Positions 1 to 10,628 of a stretch of 64,000 nucleotides of DNA are shown here, piece by piece (within the stretch, counting starts at the first letter, position 1; every line of letters starts with the position of its first letter). Source of the stretch: Calendula officinalis (lineage: Eukaryota > Streptophyta > Magnoliopsida > Asterales > Asteraceae); assembly GCA_963853835.1 (NCBI GenBank), contig OY970823.1, positions 48,707,808 to 48,771,807 of the forward strand, read 5' to 3'. The notes beneath the pieces were generated by a model. The model was not told where the DNA came from. It made no database searches and saw nothing but the letters and a program-made list of their open reading frames with translations. A program made the translations under genes and the position numbers.

Positions 1-1514
1 GGTTAAACCTAGGGTTTTGGAAATCATCAAATTGGGGGAAAGTATTATCAAAGGGTTTATAATAATAAAAGGGTGTATTATTAGTAGTATTTGTTGTTGA
101 ACAAGTTGTGATTGTCATATTAGGGATTTCGGTTGATTCTCGAAAGTGATCAATCTTGTGGAAAATGAAGGATTGTGTTGGAAGAACACATTGGGAGCAT
201 TAATTGCTAAGGTGAGTACATGAGACTTTTAAAACTGAGTACATAGTAAATGGTTTTGAAAATACATATGATATTTCATTGGTCTTTATTAATAAATGTT
301 TTGATAAAGATAGTGACCGAAAATATAAGAAAATAGGTATATTGTGATACTAGAATATGTCTAGTATGATTGATGATATTGGAAGTAGTATGATAAACTA
401 AGTGATAATGGAATCTTTATTAATGTACTATAATAATAAAGATAATGAGTAAAAGAATGCATATTGAGTCTTTATTAATAAATATGTATTAGGAAAGCAA
501 TTGATATGATTTTATAGTAATGAGTACCTATTTGGTAAGAATTACTAATAAGAGTGAGGAACGAATATGTATGTAAATGAATATGAATTGACTGGTAATA
601 AATATGTATTATAGTCAAGAAGAGATAAAAATATTATGATATCGATAAATAAGAAATGTATCTTATGAGAATAAGTAAGGATGGACCTCCTGGGGTTCAT
701 AGATGTAGAAGTAAATGTGGATTGCTTATGATCGGGTCCATGGGACCATACAGGTATGTTCACACTGTGTTGAACTAATTATATGTCGTTTTTATTAGAT
801 GACTAACTTGTTTGATGTTTGATGTGATAGCCGAAGGCTTTGACTGGCATAACTGTTAAGTTATGATAAGAGATAGATGGTGGTGACGCGGGGGACCCCC
901 GGTCACTGAGCGGTGGTATATATGTTTATACACCGAGTGTATATATGTTTATACACTAAGTACACATGTGCTTCTAGTACGCATATGTTTGGTACTAGGT
1001 ATGTTAGGTTCTAATACATATATGTTTATGTATTAGACATGTTTGTGCTTCTAGTATATATATGTTTATGTACTAGATATGATTGTGCTTCTGGTATCTA
1101 TACGTTTAGGTACTAGATATGTTTGCTAAGGAAGCAAGGTAGCTAGAGTCACAATAGGGTGACAAGACGGTACCTATACTTCTGGTACCTATACGTTTAT
1201 TGGGGTCTAAAACCCATGTATCTCACGAGACTATTTTGTCTCACGTACTACGTTTGTTTGTGGCTAGGTACTCAGGTACAGGTTTGAAGTGATAGAAGGT
1301 TGCACTAGAAGTGGCCTAGAGATGGTTAGCTCGGGAGCTTGTAGGTAGATCCCGTTTTCCTATAGTTTTGATATACTTGGTGACACCGTATTTTTGTATA
1401 CTCTGATAAAGGTTTTAAAGTTTTTGTTAAATTGTATTTTTGACATCATGTCTATTATTGGGAAAATTGTATTTTAATGATTTAAACGATGTTATAAAAA
1501 ATACGGGTGTTACA
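1..1514 (+). mobile_element. Ty3/gypsy-type LTR (LTR1), 5' end outside the window
   Basis: This stretch ends in TGTTACA and matches, in the same order, the solo LTRs at 5571-7466 and 38776-41202. Shared blocks include GCTAAGGTGAGTACATGAGA, an AACCCATGTATCTCACGAGA block and TTAGCTCGGGAGCT near the 3' end. No internal gypsy region follows position 1514, so it is probably a solo LTR or an element whose remainder lies to the left. Between the shared blocks it carries a stem-loop array (883-1117) that has no sequence match in the two sister LTRs. The family is inferred to be Ty3/gypsy from the TGTAACG...GTTACA ends. Confidence 0.75.
883..1117. repeat. Stem-loop array inside LTR1
   Basis: At least six consecutive hairpins are visible: GTGAC/GTCAC (883-906), GGTG/CACC (912-934), AGTGTATA/TATACACT (936-957), CTAGTAC/GTACTAG (974-998), TCTAATACATA/TATGTATTAGA (1010-1037), and two variants of the last with TCTAGTATATA (1050-1077) and TCTGGTATCTA (1090-1117) as left arms. 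Most loops are TATGTTT or TACGTTT. Between units the arms differ but stay paired, for example A-T becomes C-G at stem position 9. Confidence 0.8.
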
Positions 1515-1772
1515 TGCGATGCACGGGCTTCGTTCACAATAATTAGTTATATTGAGTGCATATCATGTACAATTTACTGGTATCACCTAGAAAGTACAAA
1601 AAGCGTGATTGGTTACATGTTTAACTTTGATTGTGGGTAATCTACTAAATGAGAAAAGTTGTTCTTTATTTGTATTGATATTTAGGGTGTGTTGTTCTTT
1701 ACAGAGTCATACAAATTGTGTATGTAAATTGCAATTATTTCTTTAACTTGAAATAAATTTTGTATGCGTGAG
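1515..1772. other. AT-rich spacer
   Basis: No open frame, repeat or terminal motif that I recognise. It separates LTR1 from the GGTTC-rich element. Confidence 0.5.
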
Positions 1773-2083
1773 TAGGCCTGTGCAAGTTGGACCGAGAACC
1801 GACCGGGATCGCAGAACCGGACCGGACCGGACCGAACCGAGCTCCATTGGTTCGGTTCTCGGTTCTAATTTTTATGAAAAATCAATTCTCGGTTCCAACC
1901 GGTTCGGTCCCGAGCGGTCCGATTCGGTCAAACTCATAAAAAACCGAAAAAAATCGAAGAAATTGCCTCCGTTCTTGGTTCAGTTCCGACCGGTTCTTGG
2001 TCCGGTTCGGTTCGGTTCGGTTCTAAGCATCATATGTTCGGTCATCGGGCCGTCCAACCTTTTTTTCGTTCGGTTCTGATTTT
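1773..2083. repeat. GGTTCGGTTC-rich simple repeat, probably a decayed hAT-type MITE
   Basis: The block begins TAGGCCTGTGCAAGTTGG and is built from ACCGG and GGTTC words on both strands. Short non-autonomous hAT elements of plants often begin with TAGGGCTGTGCAA and have such sub-terminal repeats (family knowledge). I find no matching right terminus or 8-bp duplication, so it is either truncated or only a simple repeat. Confidence 0.45.
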
Positions 2084-2199
2084 TTTTAATAAATATCTGT
2101 CATCATGCATTTTTTTATATTGATTAATTTTGATAAATTTATAAAGTTTTTGCTATGTAATTAATATTTGACCATAATCTAGATATTCAACTATTTTTG

Positions 2200-3929
2200 T
2201 GATTTAGAAATGCATGTGGACACTATTTTGTTGTGTTTATTAAATATTATTTATGCTAAACTTTTGATCTTACAATTGTTTAATTTATTATTTTTAAATA
2301 TGGATTCATATAATATTATTATTAATATTAAATGCATATTATTATTTACAACTTCAAAATTGGAACTCAATTTTTATAGATGGTTGTTTTGTTAGGGTAA
2401 AAGATAATATCATTTGCATCATGATAGTGTGTTATTTATAATTTATAATACGTAACTTCTACTTATATAAAAAGACTATTTTTTAATTAAATTTACTAAT
2501 TTTTCTATTAAATTATTTGTCTTGTTTAATTAATATGTAACTTCTAGTTAAATGAAAAGAATATTATTTAATTGAATTTACTAATATTATTTATGTTAAA
2601 CTCTTTGTATAATCTATTACATTTATTCATGAGCATCATTTATAACTAAAACTTAATTTTTTAACATAGAATACAATACAACATAAACCATGAAACTCAG
2701 TTTTTTTATGATCTATATAAATAGATATAGATATTGATACAAATCAATGAAAGAAATTTATAGCAAGTAGAAAGAACAAAATCGCTAAAGGTATTTGTTG
2801 TTTACTCTACCTGTTAGGTGTTTCTTTTGGATGGACCTTTAGAGTGTTTAAATTTTGCAACATGAAAATAAGTATTTATAGATCATAATGTGTAAGATTT
2901 ATAAAACTTTTAATTATTATAATTATTTATATTTATTACAAAACTCTTGGTTTTACAATTTAATGAGTTTGTCAAAGTGTTATTAAAATGATTTCATTGC
3001 TATAATTTATGTTAAAACTCTTGATTTTATAAGTATTGAGCTTCTCAATCTTTATTAACATGATTTATTTAATAGTATAATAAATGCAACATCAAAAAGG
3101 AAATCAATTTTTTATATTTTATACATATACAAAAGAAGTAAACATAATTTTAACAACCAACAAAATATTTGGTTAATATTTCTTACTAAATAGAAAATCA
3201 AAAGTTTATGTTATAACTCTTGATTTTACAACTATTGAGCTTCTCAATCTTTATTAACCTGATTTATTTAATATTATAATAAATGCAACATCAACATGAA
3301 ACTCATTTTTTATATTTTATACATATACAAAAGAAATAAACATAAATTCAACAACCATCAATAATTGGATTAAATGTAAAATAACAAATCAAATGAACAA
3401 CAATTTTTGACCACTAACATGATAAGATATCCATCTTAAATAATTGTGATAATATTATACACAATCTCATATACTATCATAATATAATGTTTAAACAAAA
3501 TGTACCTAAACATCGAATAATAATTTTATACATATATACAAAAGAGGTTGTCTAATTTTAAACAAAAACAACTAACATACTTTCTTTAGAACAAAATCAT
3601 AAAGAGTTCATCTCTATGACTTTTTTTCTTCAAAAAATACAAATAATAAAGATTATGTTAGATTACCAATTAATAGCGACGATAAATAACAAAAGCCCTA
3701 TAGATCTTTGTTGTTGACTCCATTTGTTAGGTATTTCTTTTGGATGCACCTTTAGCGTGTTAAAATTTTTGCAATATGAGAATGTGTATTTATAGATGCT
3801 AATGTGTAAGATTCATAAACCTTGAACAGTCTCTAATTTTATTGAATCATTTATTATTATAATTATTTATATTTATTACAAAACTCTTGATCTTACAATT
3901 TAATGAGTTTGTTTTAATAAATGGATTTA

Positions 3930-4007
<78 letters not shown>

Positions 4008-4044
4008 ATGCATGATATTAATTGCAACTTCAAATTGAAACTCA

Positions 4045-4045
<1 letters not shown>
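2200..4045. repeat. AT-rich region built from degenerate copies of a few modules
   Basis: The block at 2815-2970 recurs at 3728-3915 (shared words include TTTCTTTTGGATG and TATTTATAGAT). The block at 3003-3180 recurs directly at 3204-3370 (shared ATTGAGCTTCTCAATCTTTA). The module at 2228-2370 resembles the sequence around 3900-4045. No coding frame is supported. The larger reading frames here are random open stretches in AT-rich DNA. Confidence 0.65.
3931..4006. repeat. (ATT)n microsatellite
   Basis: Roughly 25 uninterrupted ATT units, directly before the first long (TA)n tract. Confidence 0.98.

Positions 4046-4047
<2 letters not shown>

Positions 4048-4123
<76 letters not shown>
4048..4123. 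repeat. (TA)n microsatellite, tract 1
   Basis: About 38 uninterrupted TA units. It abuts the left end of the small inverted-repeat element at 4124. Confidence 0.98.
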
Positions 4124-4126
<3 letters not shown>

Positions 4127-4441
4127 CCCAATTCAGTGCAGAACCGTTTAAATGTGCAGAACCGCAGAACCATCCTAACATCTAATGTTTTCTATGTTAT
4201 ACATAAGTTGTAAATTTTCATACACGTTGTAACCATCCTAACATCCAATGTTTCCAATTTTTTATAAAAATAATCTAAAAATATATTTATATATTATGTG
4301 TATAAAAAATTTAGAAACATTGAATGTATAATTGTGTTACAGCGTGTACGAAAATGTACACCTTATGTATTACATAGAAAACATTGGATGTTATGATGGT
4401 TCTGCGGTTCTGCGCCTTTAAACGGTTCTGCACTGAATCAG

Positions 4442-4445
<4 letters not shown>
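4124..4445. mobile_element. Micron-like inverted-repeat element between (TA)n tracts, copy 1
   Basis: The ends are inverted repeats sharing ATTCAGTGCAGAACCGTTTA: the left end reads out of the (TA)n tract and the right end back into the next one. Inner inverted copies of ACATCYAATGTTTTCTATG also pair. MITEs flanked on both sides by (TA)n are known in rice as Micron (family knowledge). Assignment to that type is inference from the layout; the terminal sequence is different. Confidence 0.7.

Positions 4446-4533
<88 letters not shown>
4446..4533. repeat. (TA)n microsatellite, tract 2
   Basis: About 44 TA units, shared as the border of two neighbouring inverted-repeat elements. Confidence 0.98.
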
Positions 4534-4537
<4 letters not shown>

Positions 4538-4906
4538 AGGGCTAGTTACAGAACCCATTATAGACTACAGAACCCGCGGAACTCAATCTAAACCATTGAA
4601 TTTCAAAATGACATGATCATGGAAGATACATGAAGTGATTTAACGAGGGACCCCCATGCATGTATGTTATTCATGCACGAAAACATATATGTTTTTGTGC
4701 ATGTATGTTTTCATGTATATATACATAAGTGTTATTTTCGCATTATTTGAACATATATGTTTTTCAGTATTTTTGATGTTTTTCTTAAAGTATATGTTTC
4801 ATTTGGGTTAAATGTTATTGTTTTGCATATTCTTTACTAAATTCTAATATTCTTAGATGATTTCTGCTTGGTTCTACGCAAAAAATGGGTTCTGTAAATA
4901 GCTCGC

Positions 4907-4908
<2 letters not shown>
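4534..4908. mobile_element. Micron-like inverted-repeat element between (TA)n tracts, copy 2
   Basis: The ends share TTACAGAACCCAT in inverted orientation next to GGGCTAG / GGGCGAG. The left 70 bases resemble the left end of the element at 61998 (TACAGAACCC ... CTACAGA ... AGAACCCATCTAA type words) and, more weakly, the copy at 4124. No coding capacity. Confidence 0.7.

Positions 4909-5002
<94 letters not shown>
4909..5002. repeat. (TA)n microsatellite, tract 3
   Basis: About 47 TA units at the right border of the second inverted-repeat element. Confidence 0.98.
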
Positions 5003-5004
<2 letters not shown>

Positions 5005-5765
5005 TGTTAGAGTAGAGTTAAAATATAACCTCAATCGTCCAGAATTACAATAATTAAAGAGTAAATTACACGGATAGTCCCTGTGGTTTGACCTGAGTTT
5101 TGGATTTGGTCCCTAAGTTCCAGAAATTACACCGATGGTCACTAAGTATCGGACTTCATATCGGTTTTGGTCCCTAAGTCTAACAGCCGTTAGAATTTGC
5201 CGTCAAATTTTCACAAATGACAATTTTACACTTTATACTTTAATATTTAATTAAAACAAAACTATGCATCTTCTTCATCCACTCCATTTACTTTTTAACT
5301 ATGGAATTGAGCTTGCCAAGAAAAAGAAGTAAAGAGCAAAAGATGTTCTGGTCGGCGATGGGGATGGACGCCGGAGTCAGGTGAGGAGATGGTAATGGTC
5401 GCCGGAGATATGTGATGGTCGCCTGAGATATGTGATTTCGAGAGCTTCACCACCACCCCCGATGTCGCTAACAACAACCCCACTTTATAACCAGTAGAGG
5501 TACGAAATCGAACTGATCGTTCTTGGATTAGCTCACCGATTCGAAAAATCCGTCCCGACGTCAAACAATGTGTAACGACCGTAATTTTACGTTTTTCATT
5601 TCGTGTATTTATTCGGGATTTATGTGAATTTTCGTTATTTATGTTAGTCTACATTTCGGTTTGTGTTTTATCGAATGTTTGAATGCTTGGGACTTGGTGT
5701 AACCAAGTATGGGTCAAAACTTGGATGGAAACAAGTTTAAAGGCCAAGAATCTGGTTGAAACAGC

Positions 5766-5950
5766 CCTCGCGGCGCGAGGCAGGCTGGAGCCAGACGCGA
5801 GATTGAACAGTGGGTTCAGAGCTCAGACGCGAGAAACTCGAGTTGAGGCACGAGTTGAGACAAGAGCCGCGAGCCAGTCGCGAGCGAAACGCGAGGTCTG
5901 TTTTTCTGCGCTGACCAAGAAGACATCCCGCGTCACCTCGCGGCGCGAGG
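5766..5950. repeat. Two CCTCGCG-G-CGCGAGG palindromes in LTR2
   Basis: Perfect 15-base palindromes with a single central base lie at 5766-5780 and 5936-5950, among further partial GCGCGAG copies. At the same relative place LTR3 has palindromes of different sequence (TTCGTG-C-CACGAA), so pairing is retained while the arms differ. Confidence 0.8.
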
Positions 5951-6850
5951 CAAACGCGAGCGGGGCGCGAGGGCTGTCTGGAGTATATAAAGTTGTGTAG
6001 AAGCTAGGGCTCATAACACCTACGAACCCTAGACTTAGTGCAGCCGTTTTTGAGAGCATTTGGACAGTTTTTGGAGCTAAGGAGCTCAAATCTTCATCAT
6101 CTTGAAGGATTTAAGCATCAAGGGTAAGAATTCTTGCTTATTTCACTTAGTTACCTTGAAGGATTTTGAGCTTGGTATGGGTAACAATGGTGGTTTTGGG
6201 AACCCACCATATCATCTTTGGGGAAGATGAACTTTCATGGGTGTAAAACACTCCTTGTAGACTTGTAATCAATGTGTACAAGTTAGATTTGGGATTGATG
6301 ATGGAAAATCTTGAACTAGGGTTTGAGATTTCCACCAAGTTGTATGAACTTGGTGGTTGGGAATGTTTAGATGGATTAATTAGTAGCTAGTTATGGATTG
6401 TAACTAGATTTTGTAATGAAATTGATGTTAGGTCAAGAAGACCTTGAGATTGGAAGTACTTTCTCAATTTGGAAGTAAGGATTGTGTTGTTGAACACAAT
6501 TGTTGGATAGCATTACTAAGGTGAGTACATGTGATCTTTCTGAGTACATAGTAAACCACGTTTATAATTGAAATGATTTTTTAGAGTCTTTATTAGATAA
6601 TTGTTTTAATAAAGAAAAGATTGAATTGATAGAGTAAGGAATTGAATTACATTGAATTGAATTGAATTGTATTGTAATTGATTGTGTAGTTACCACTAGT
6701 ATGATTGAGTTGTGATATGGGCTTTGACCCGAGTAGATGATTTGTTATGTGGTAGCTAATCAATTGGATCCTAGATAACCCACACAAGTTGGGGGAGTTA
6801 GTGACACCTACTTGGGGCGGTACCACCCTGCGCAAGGGTAGTGTGTCGAG

Positions 6851-7018
6851 AAATAGATAACCCGGAAATCAGGGGAGCAAATAGATAACCCGGAAATCGG
6901 GGGAGCAAATAGATAACCCGGAAATCGGGGGAGCAAATAGATAACCCGAAAATCGGGGGAGCAAATAGATAACCCGGAAATCGGGGGAGCAAATAGATAA
7001 CCCGGAAACGGGGGAGTT
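6851..7018. repeat. Six tandem 28-bp units with CCCG/CGGG stems
   Basis: The unit contains AGATAACCCGGAAATCGGGG followed by GAGCAAAT. Related variants flank it: CCCA...TGGG just upstream (about 6778-6797), CCCT...AGGG at about 6826-6839 and CCCA...GGGG downstream. The fourth stem pair changes from G-C to A-T to T-A among variants. LTR3 has a shorter version at 40486-40690. Confidence 0.85.
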
Positions 7019-8146
7019 TACCTAGTTAACCCATATCGGGGGAGTTGTTTCGGGGAGGCCCGTTACGTATGTGTTTTGGCTTATGGCAAGCCTTAGAGTT
7101 TGATTGACTGTGTGCAATTTGATAATTATTTAATTATTATTTTATTGCAAATTATTTCTAACCGGGTCTAAAACCCATGTTTCTCACGAGACAATATTTG
7201 TCTCACGTACTACGTTTACTTGACTATGTACTCAGGTTCGGGAGCTAAGGATTAGGCGGCCCGTAGTTAGCATTTGGAAGGATTAGCTCGGTGTACTTAT
7301 TTAATTCCCTAGACTATAGTTTTGATATATTTTTAACACCGGTTTTGGTATTTTCTAATTATTCCAAATGTTTTAGTTAAACCATATTTTAGATGTTCGG
7401 TTTGTAAAGACTTAAATCTTTATTTTTGAAAGTTTTTAATTTGGGTTGAAAAATCGGTGTGTTACACATTGGCTCGCGTTTTTGTAGCCTGGAAATATCA
7501 ATCGAAGAATTTGAAACACGAATCTCTACAGTCTTATTTGGTCTACGTACCAGAACTGAGAACATTCGAGATTATGCAGGATTATACACGAAAGATCCTT
7601 TTTTGGCTCTCTCTTAACCCCTATGTCTCTTATCCCTAGGAGGTCTTCCTCCACTAGCAGGAAAAAATCGACAGTCGATTTTAGTTACGCTTGAAATATT
7701 TCAGTACTATTCTTGCCGTGAAACGCTCTTCTTGCAAAATATTTCATTTATCCAACTTACAAAATGAATCTTTGGTTACTAATTAATATGATGAAAGGTT
7801 CTACTTATCAAAACAGAGTTCATTTCATGGCAGGCTCATCGTGAAAGAGAAAAGCATATACGGGGAGAAATAATCAAATTTTGATTTGTTTTTTCTTCTT
7901 GGGTGGGGGTGAAAATTGGGAAGATGGGAGGAGATGGAATTAAATTAGTTAAAAATATAATTAAAAAATAAAAGTTAGAGGGTAAAATCGTCACTGAATA
8001 ATATTTAACAGCAAATTCTAACGACTGTTAGGCTTAGGGACCAAATCCGACACGAACTCCGATACTTAGTGACCATCGATGTAATTTTTGGAACTTAGGG
8101 ACCAAATCCAAAACTTAGGTCAAACCACAAGCCGTGTAATTTACTC

Positions 8147-8563
8147 ATAATAAAATTACCTCAAGAATAATTACGACAATCCATGATTTTTCTGGGGTCA
8201 TAGCCTAGTTGTAACATAAAAAAATAAGAGAAATGATATTTCGTCCGTGATAAACAAATCAAGGGGATTAGGGTTTTTAATTGTCTTGCCTAATCTTCCC
8301 TAGTTTCCTTAATGCAATTGTCAAAAGTTGCACTTAGGTCCTTTGCATTTTGATTCTCCTTTTTGACACACCAATTAGTTTTAGACTTAACAAGTAATAT
8401 TAAACTTAATTGGCTAATTTATATAAATAATATAATTACACTAGTTATATTATATATATTCAATGGTGTTTGGTGTATAAGTGTGTGACCCTTTAGGCTC
8501 ACATACATCTAGTCATATTATTATTTGTCATGAAAGTGAAGCATATTACAACCAAAACCTAGC
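8147..8563. other. Spacer between MULE and gypsy remnant
   Basis: No gene seen. The sequence just before 8564 may be the leader of the decayed gypsy element. Confidence 0.4.
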
Positions 8564-9999
8564 ATGTCGAACCCCTCTATGCCGTTCCCTAATATGCAAC
8601 AACAGTTTTACTACCCGTACCCACAGGGAACTTATCAATTTCCACTCCCGTGATTCCAACTAGCACACATAGCAAAACAACTGTGTACCTACAAGAAATT
8701 CCTTGATTGTAAGTCACTCGAGTATTTTGGGAGCAAAGACCCGAGTGTGACGTTGAACTGGCATATGGAAATGGTGTGGGGCCTTGATGCTTCGATTGTG
8801 AGGACTATCTCCGGGTAAGGTACGCATCTCAGATGTTCTCAAAGCAAGTAATGGTTTGGCGGTATACTTTGACGATAAACCTTGCTAAAGATCAATTGGG
8901 TGCAATTATTTGGGCTATGTTTTACGAGAAAGTCAGGGATCAGTATTGTGGATCGTTCGAAATGGATAAGATTTGGGAAGAGTTCCTTGGGTTGAAGATG
9001 ACATAGAGGATGACTGTAGATGATTTAATTGAACAATTTAATGACAAGTTGAGATTTGTTAAATAGTGGGTACCCGATGAACCTTCCCTAATCAATCATT
9101 TCGTTGGGGCATTGTTACCAGGGTACTGAATCAAGACTAGAATTGTTAATTCACTCTCACATGGTTTCACACTAGGCAAGACTATTGAGGGTGATATCAA
9201 AGCTCAAATAATGATGAATCAGGAAAGGACACCATTTTAGAACCAAGGTATTCAGAGAACAAGGTATGATCAGGCCAGTTCCCAACAAAACAAGAAATTT
9301 CAATTCCCAACAAAACAAGAAGTTCCAAGGGAACAAAAAATCAGGAAGTTCGGGTCGAAAGGAGTTCCTCCAAAATTCGGGTCGAAAGAACCTATGGTGT
9401 TTCAAATGCAAATCATCTCATGCCGGTTCGTGTACGGCACAAACCATGATGTGTATCAAATGTGGGCAGTTTGGGCACGAATCTTCGGATTGTAAGCTTA
9501 CGACCCATGTTTGTTGGACTTTCCACAAAGTGCGTCACATGGCCAGTGAATGCCCATCTGGGAGAAACTCGGGTTCCGGTTCGGGCAGGGTATCGTCGTC
9601 ATCCGAGGACAAAATAGAAAAACTCACCCACCACCTGCGGGTAGAGCTTTTCGAATGACAGTGGAGAATGCTACCACTACCTATGATTTCATCATGGGTA
9701 TGTTTTTAATCAACTCCATACATGCTCGTGTATCGTTTGATTCAGGTGCAAATCGCTCATTTACTTTCGAGTATTTTGTGATAAATTGAAATTGTCTACT
9801 TCTGTGATCGCTACTCCTCTAGAGGTAGAGGTAGCCGATGGTGAAATGGTTTCGGTCACAACATCTGTTTCCAGGGGTTGTATTGATGTTGATGGTGTGC
9901 AATTTACAATTTCATTACTTGTTATGTCAATATCTGGTTTCGAAGTGGTCCTAGGCATGGATTGCTTAAGTATAAATAAAGCTAGTATTAATTGATACC
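8564..9999 (+). pseudogene. Decayed Ty3/gypsy gag and protease
   Basis: A gag-like frame starts at ATG 8564 and is broken by several stops and frameshifts before about 9243; a segment near 8960-9110 reads WEEFLGLKM...TVDDLIEQFND, typical of plant gypsy gag. Zinc-finger-like knuckles follow at about 9390-9550: CFKCKSSHAGSC, a good CX2CX4HX4C (CIKCGQFGHESSDC) and a third with one cysteine lost (CWTFHKVRHMASEC). From about 9650 to 9990 an aspartic protease region shows the DSGA active-site motif and, after a frameshift near 9785, the LGMD motif. The part is clearly non-functional. Confidence 0.85.
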
Positions 10000-10041
10000 A
10001 AAAGTTGATTTAGCTTCCCATTACCTGATGGGACACACATA

Positions 10042-10628
10042 GTGGCCCGCGAAGACCGTCTTAATTCAGCCCTCCCCATTATTTCATTTATAAAAGCCCA
10101 AAAGTCTTTGGCAAAACGTTATGAATCGTTTTTTACTTATGCAATTGATGCTAGAAAAGAGAAACATGTGGTTAATGATATTCGGGTGGTTTTGGAATAC
10201 CCGGAGGTGTTTCTCGGCGATTTGCCTCTAGTTCTGGGAGCCAATCTCGTGGCTAGTGCTCTGTATCGTTTGGCACCATCCGAGGTTCGGGAAATGATGA
10301 CCCAAATTCAGGAGTTATTAGATAAGAGTTTTATTCGGCCGAGTTCCTCGCCTTGGGGAGCTCCGGTTTTATTTGTGATAAAGAAAGACGGTGCACTTCG
10401 GATATGTATCAATTATCGGGAATTGAATAAAAGAACGGTAAAGAATAGATATCATTTGCCTTGTATTGGTGATTTATCTGATCAACTACAAGGGTCTTCG
10501 TATTTCTCAAAGATTAATTTGAGATCGGGTTATCACCAAGTACAGGTTCAAGAGGATGGCGTTCACAAAAATGCTATTAGAACCTAGTACGGTCATTATA
10601 ATATGTTTTTTGTAATGAATTACAAATA
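10042..10628 (+). pseudogene. Ty3/gypsy reverse transcriptase, N-terminal part only
   Basis: The open frame 10042-10587 carries the typical gypsy RT start: SSSPWGAPVLFVIKKDG, then CINYRELNKRTVKNRYHLP, DQLQGSSYFSKINLRSGYH. After a TAG at 10585-10587 the same frame still reads GHYNMFF-like sequence and then the homology stops at about 10628. The catalytic YxDD, RNase H and integrase are missing, so the element is truncated in mid-RT. It belongs with the gag/protease remnant just upstream. No LTR for it is visible in the window. Confidence 0.88.

Larger units (their letters stand above)
5571..7466 (+). mobile_element. Solo Ty3/gypsy-type LTR (LTR2) inside the MULE
   Basis: Begins TGTAACGACCG and ends GTGTGTTACA. 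The flanking pentamers CAATG and CATTG are a 5-bp target duplication with one mismatch. Its order of blocks matches LTR3 at 38776: a leader with palindromes, TGCAGCCG...TTTTGAGAGC, GGTCAAGAAGACCT, GGTGAGTACATG, the CCCG hairpin array, and the CACGAGAC...GTCTCACG hairpin. No second LTR or internal region is present, as expected after LTR-LTR recombination. The GC-rich part at 5760-5980 contains many GCGCGAG words. Confidence 0.88.
5059..8146. mobile_element. Non-autonomous Mutator-like element (MULE) with 140-150 bp TIRs
   Basis: The terminal inverted repeats are 5059-5209 and 8005-8146. They begin GAGTAAATTACACGG and are about 90% alike; the left one has a few extra bases after ACGG. The flanks ATAATTAAA and ATAATAAAA form a 9-bp duplication with one mismatch, the length typical of Mutator. 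Without the solo LTR inserted at 5571-7466 the element is about 1.2 kb. Its interior (5210-5570 and 7472-8004) encodes no transposase. The minus-strand frame at 5295-5564 and the plus-strand stretch at 7472-7640 could be captured host sequence (Pack-MULE), but I recognise no family in them. Confidence 0.85.

Noticed and set aside
4022..5034. Reading frames encoding long Tyr-Ile repeats
   Set aside because: They are translations of (TA)n microsatellites, not genes.
5683..6089. 105-codon plus and 88-codon minus frames rich in Arg/Ala
   Set aside because: They lie in the GC-rich palindromic part of solo LTR2 and follow its GCGCGAG repeats.
6798..6992. Minus-strand frame with repeated FPGYLFAP
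   Set aside because: Translation of the 28-bp hairpin repeats in LTR2.
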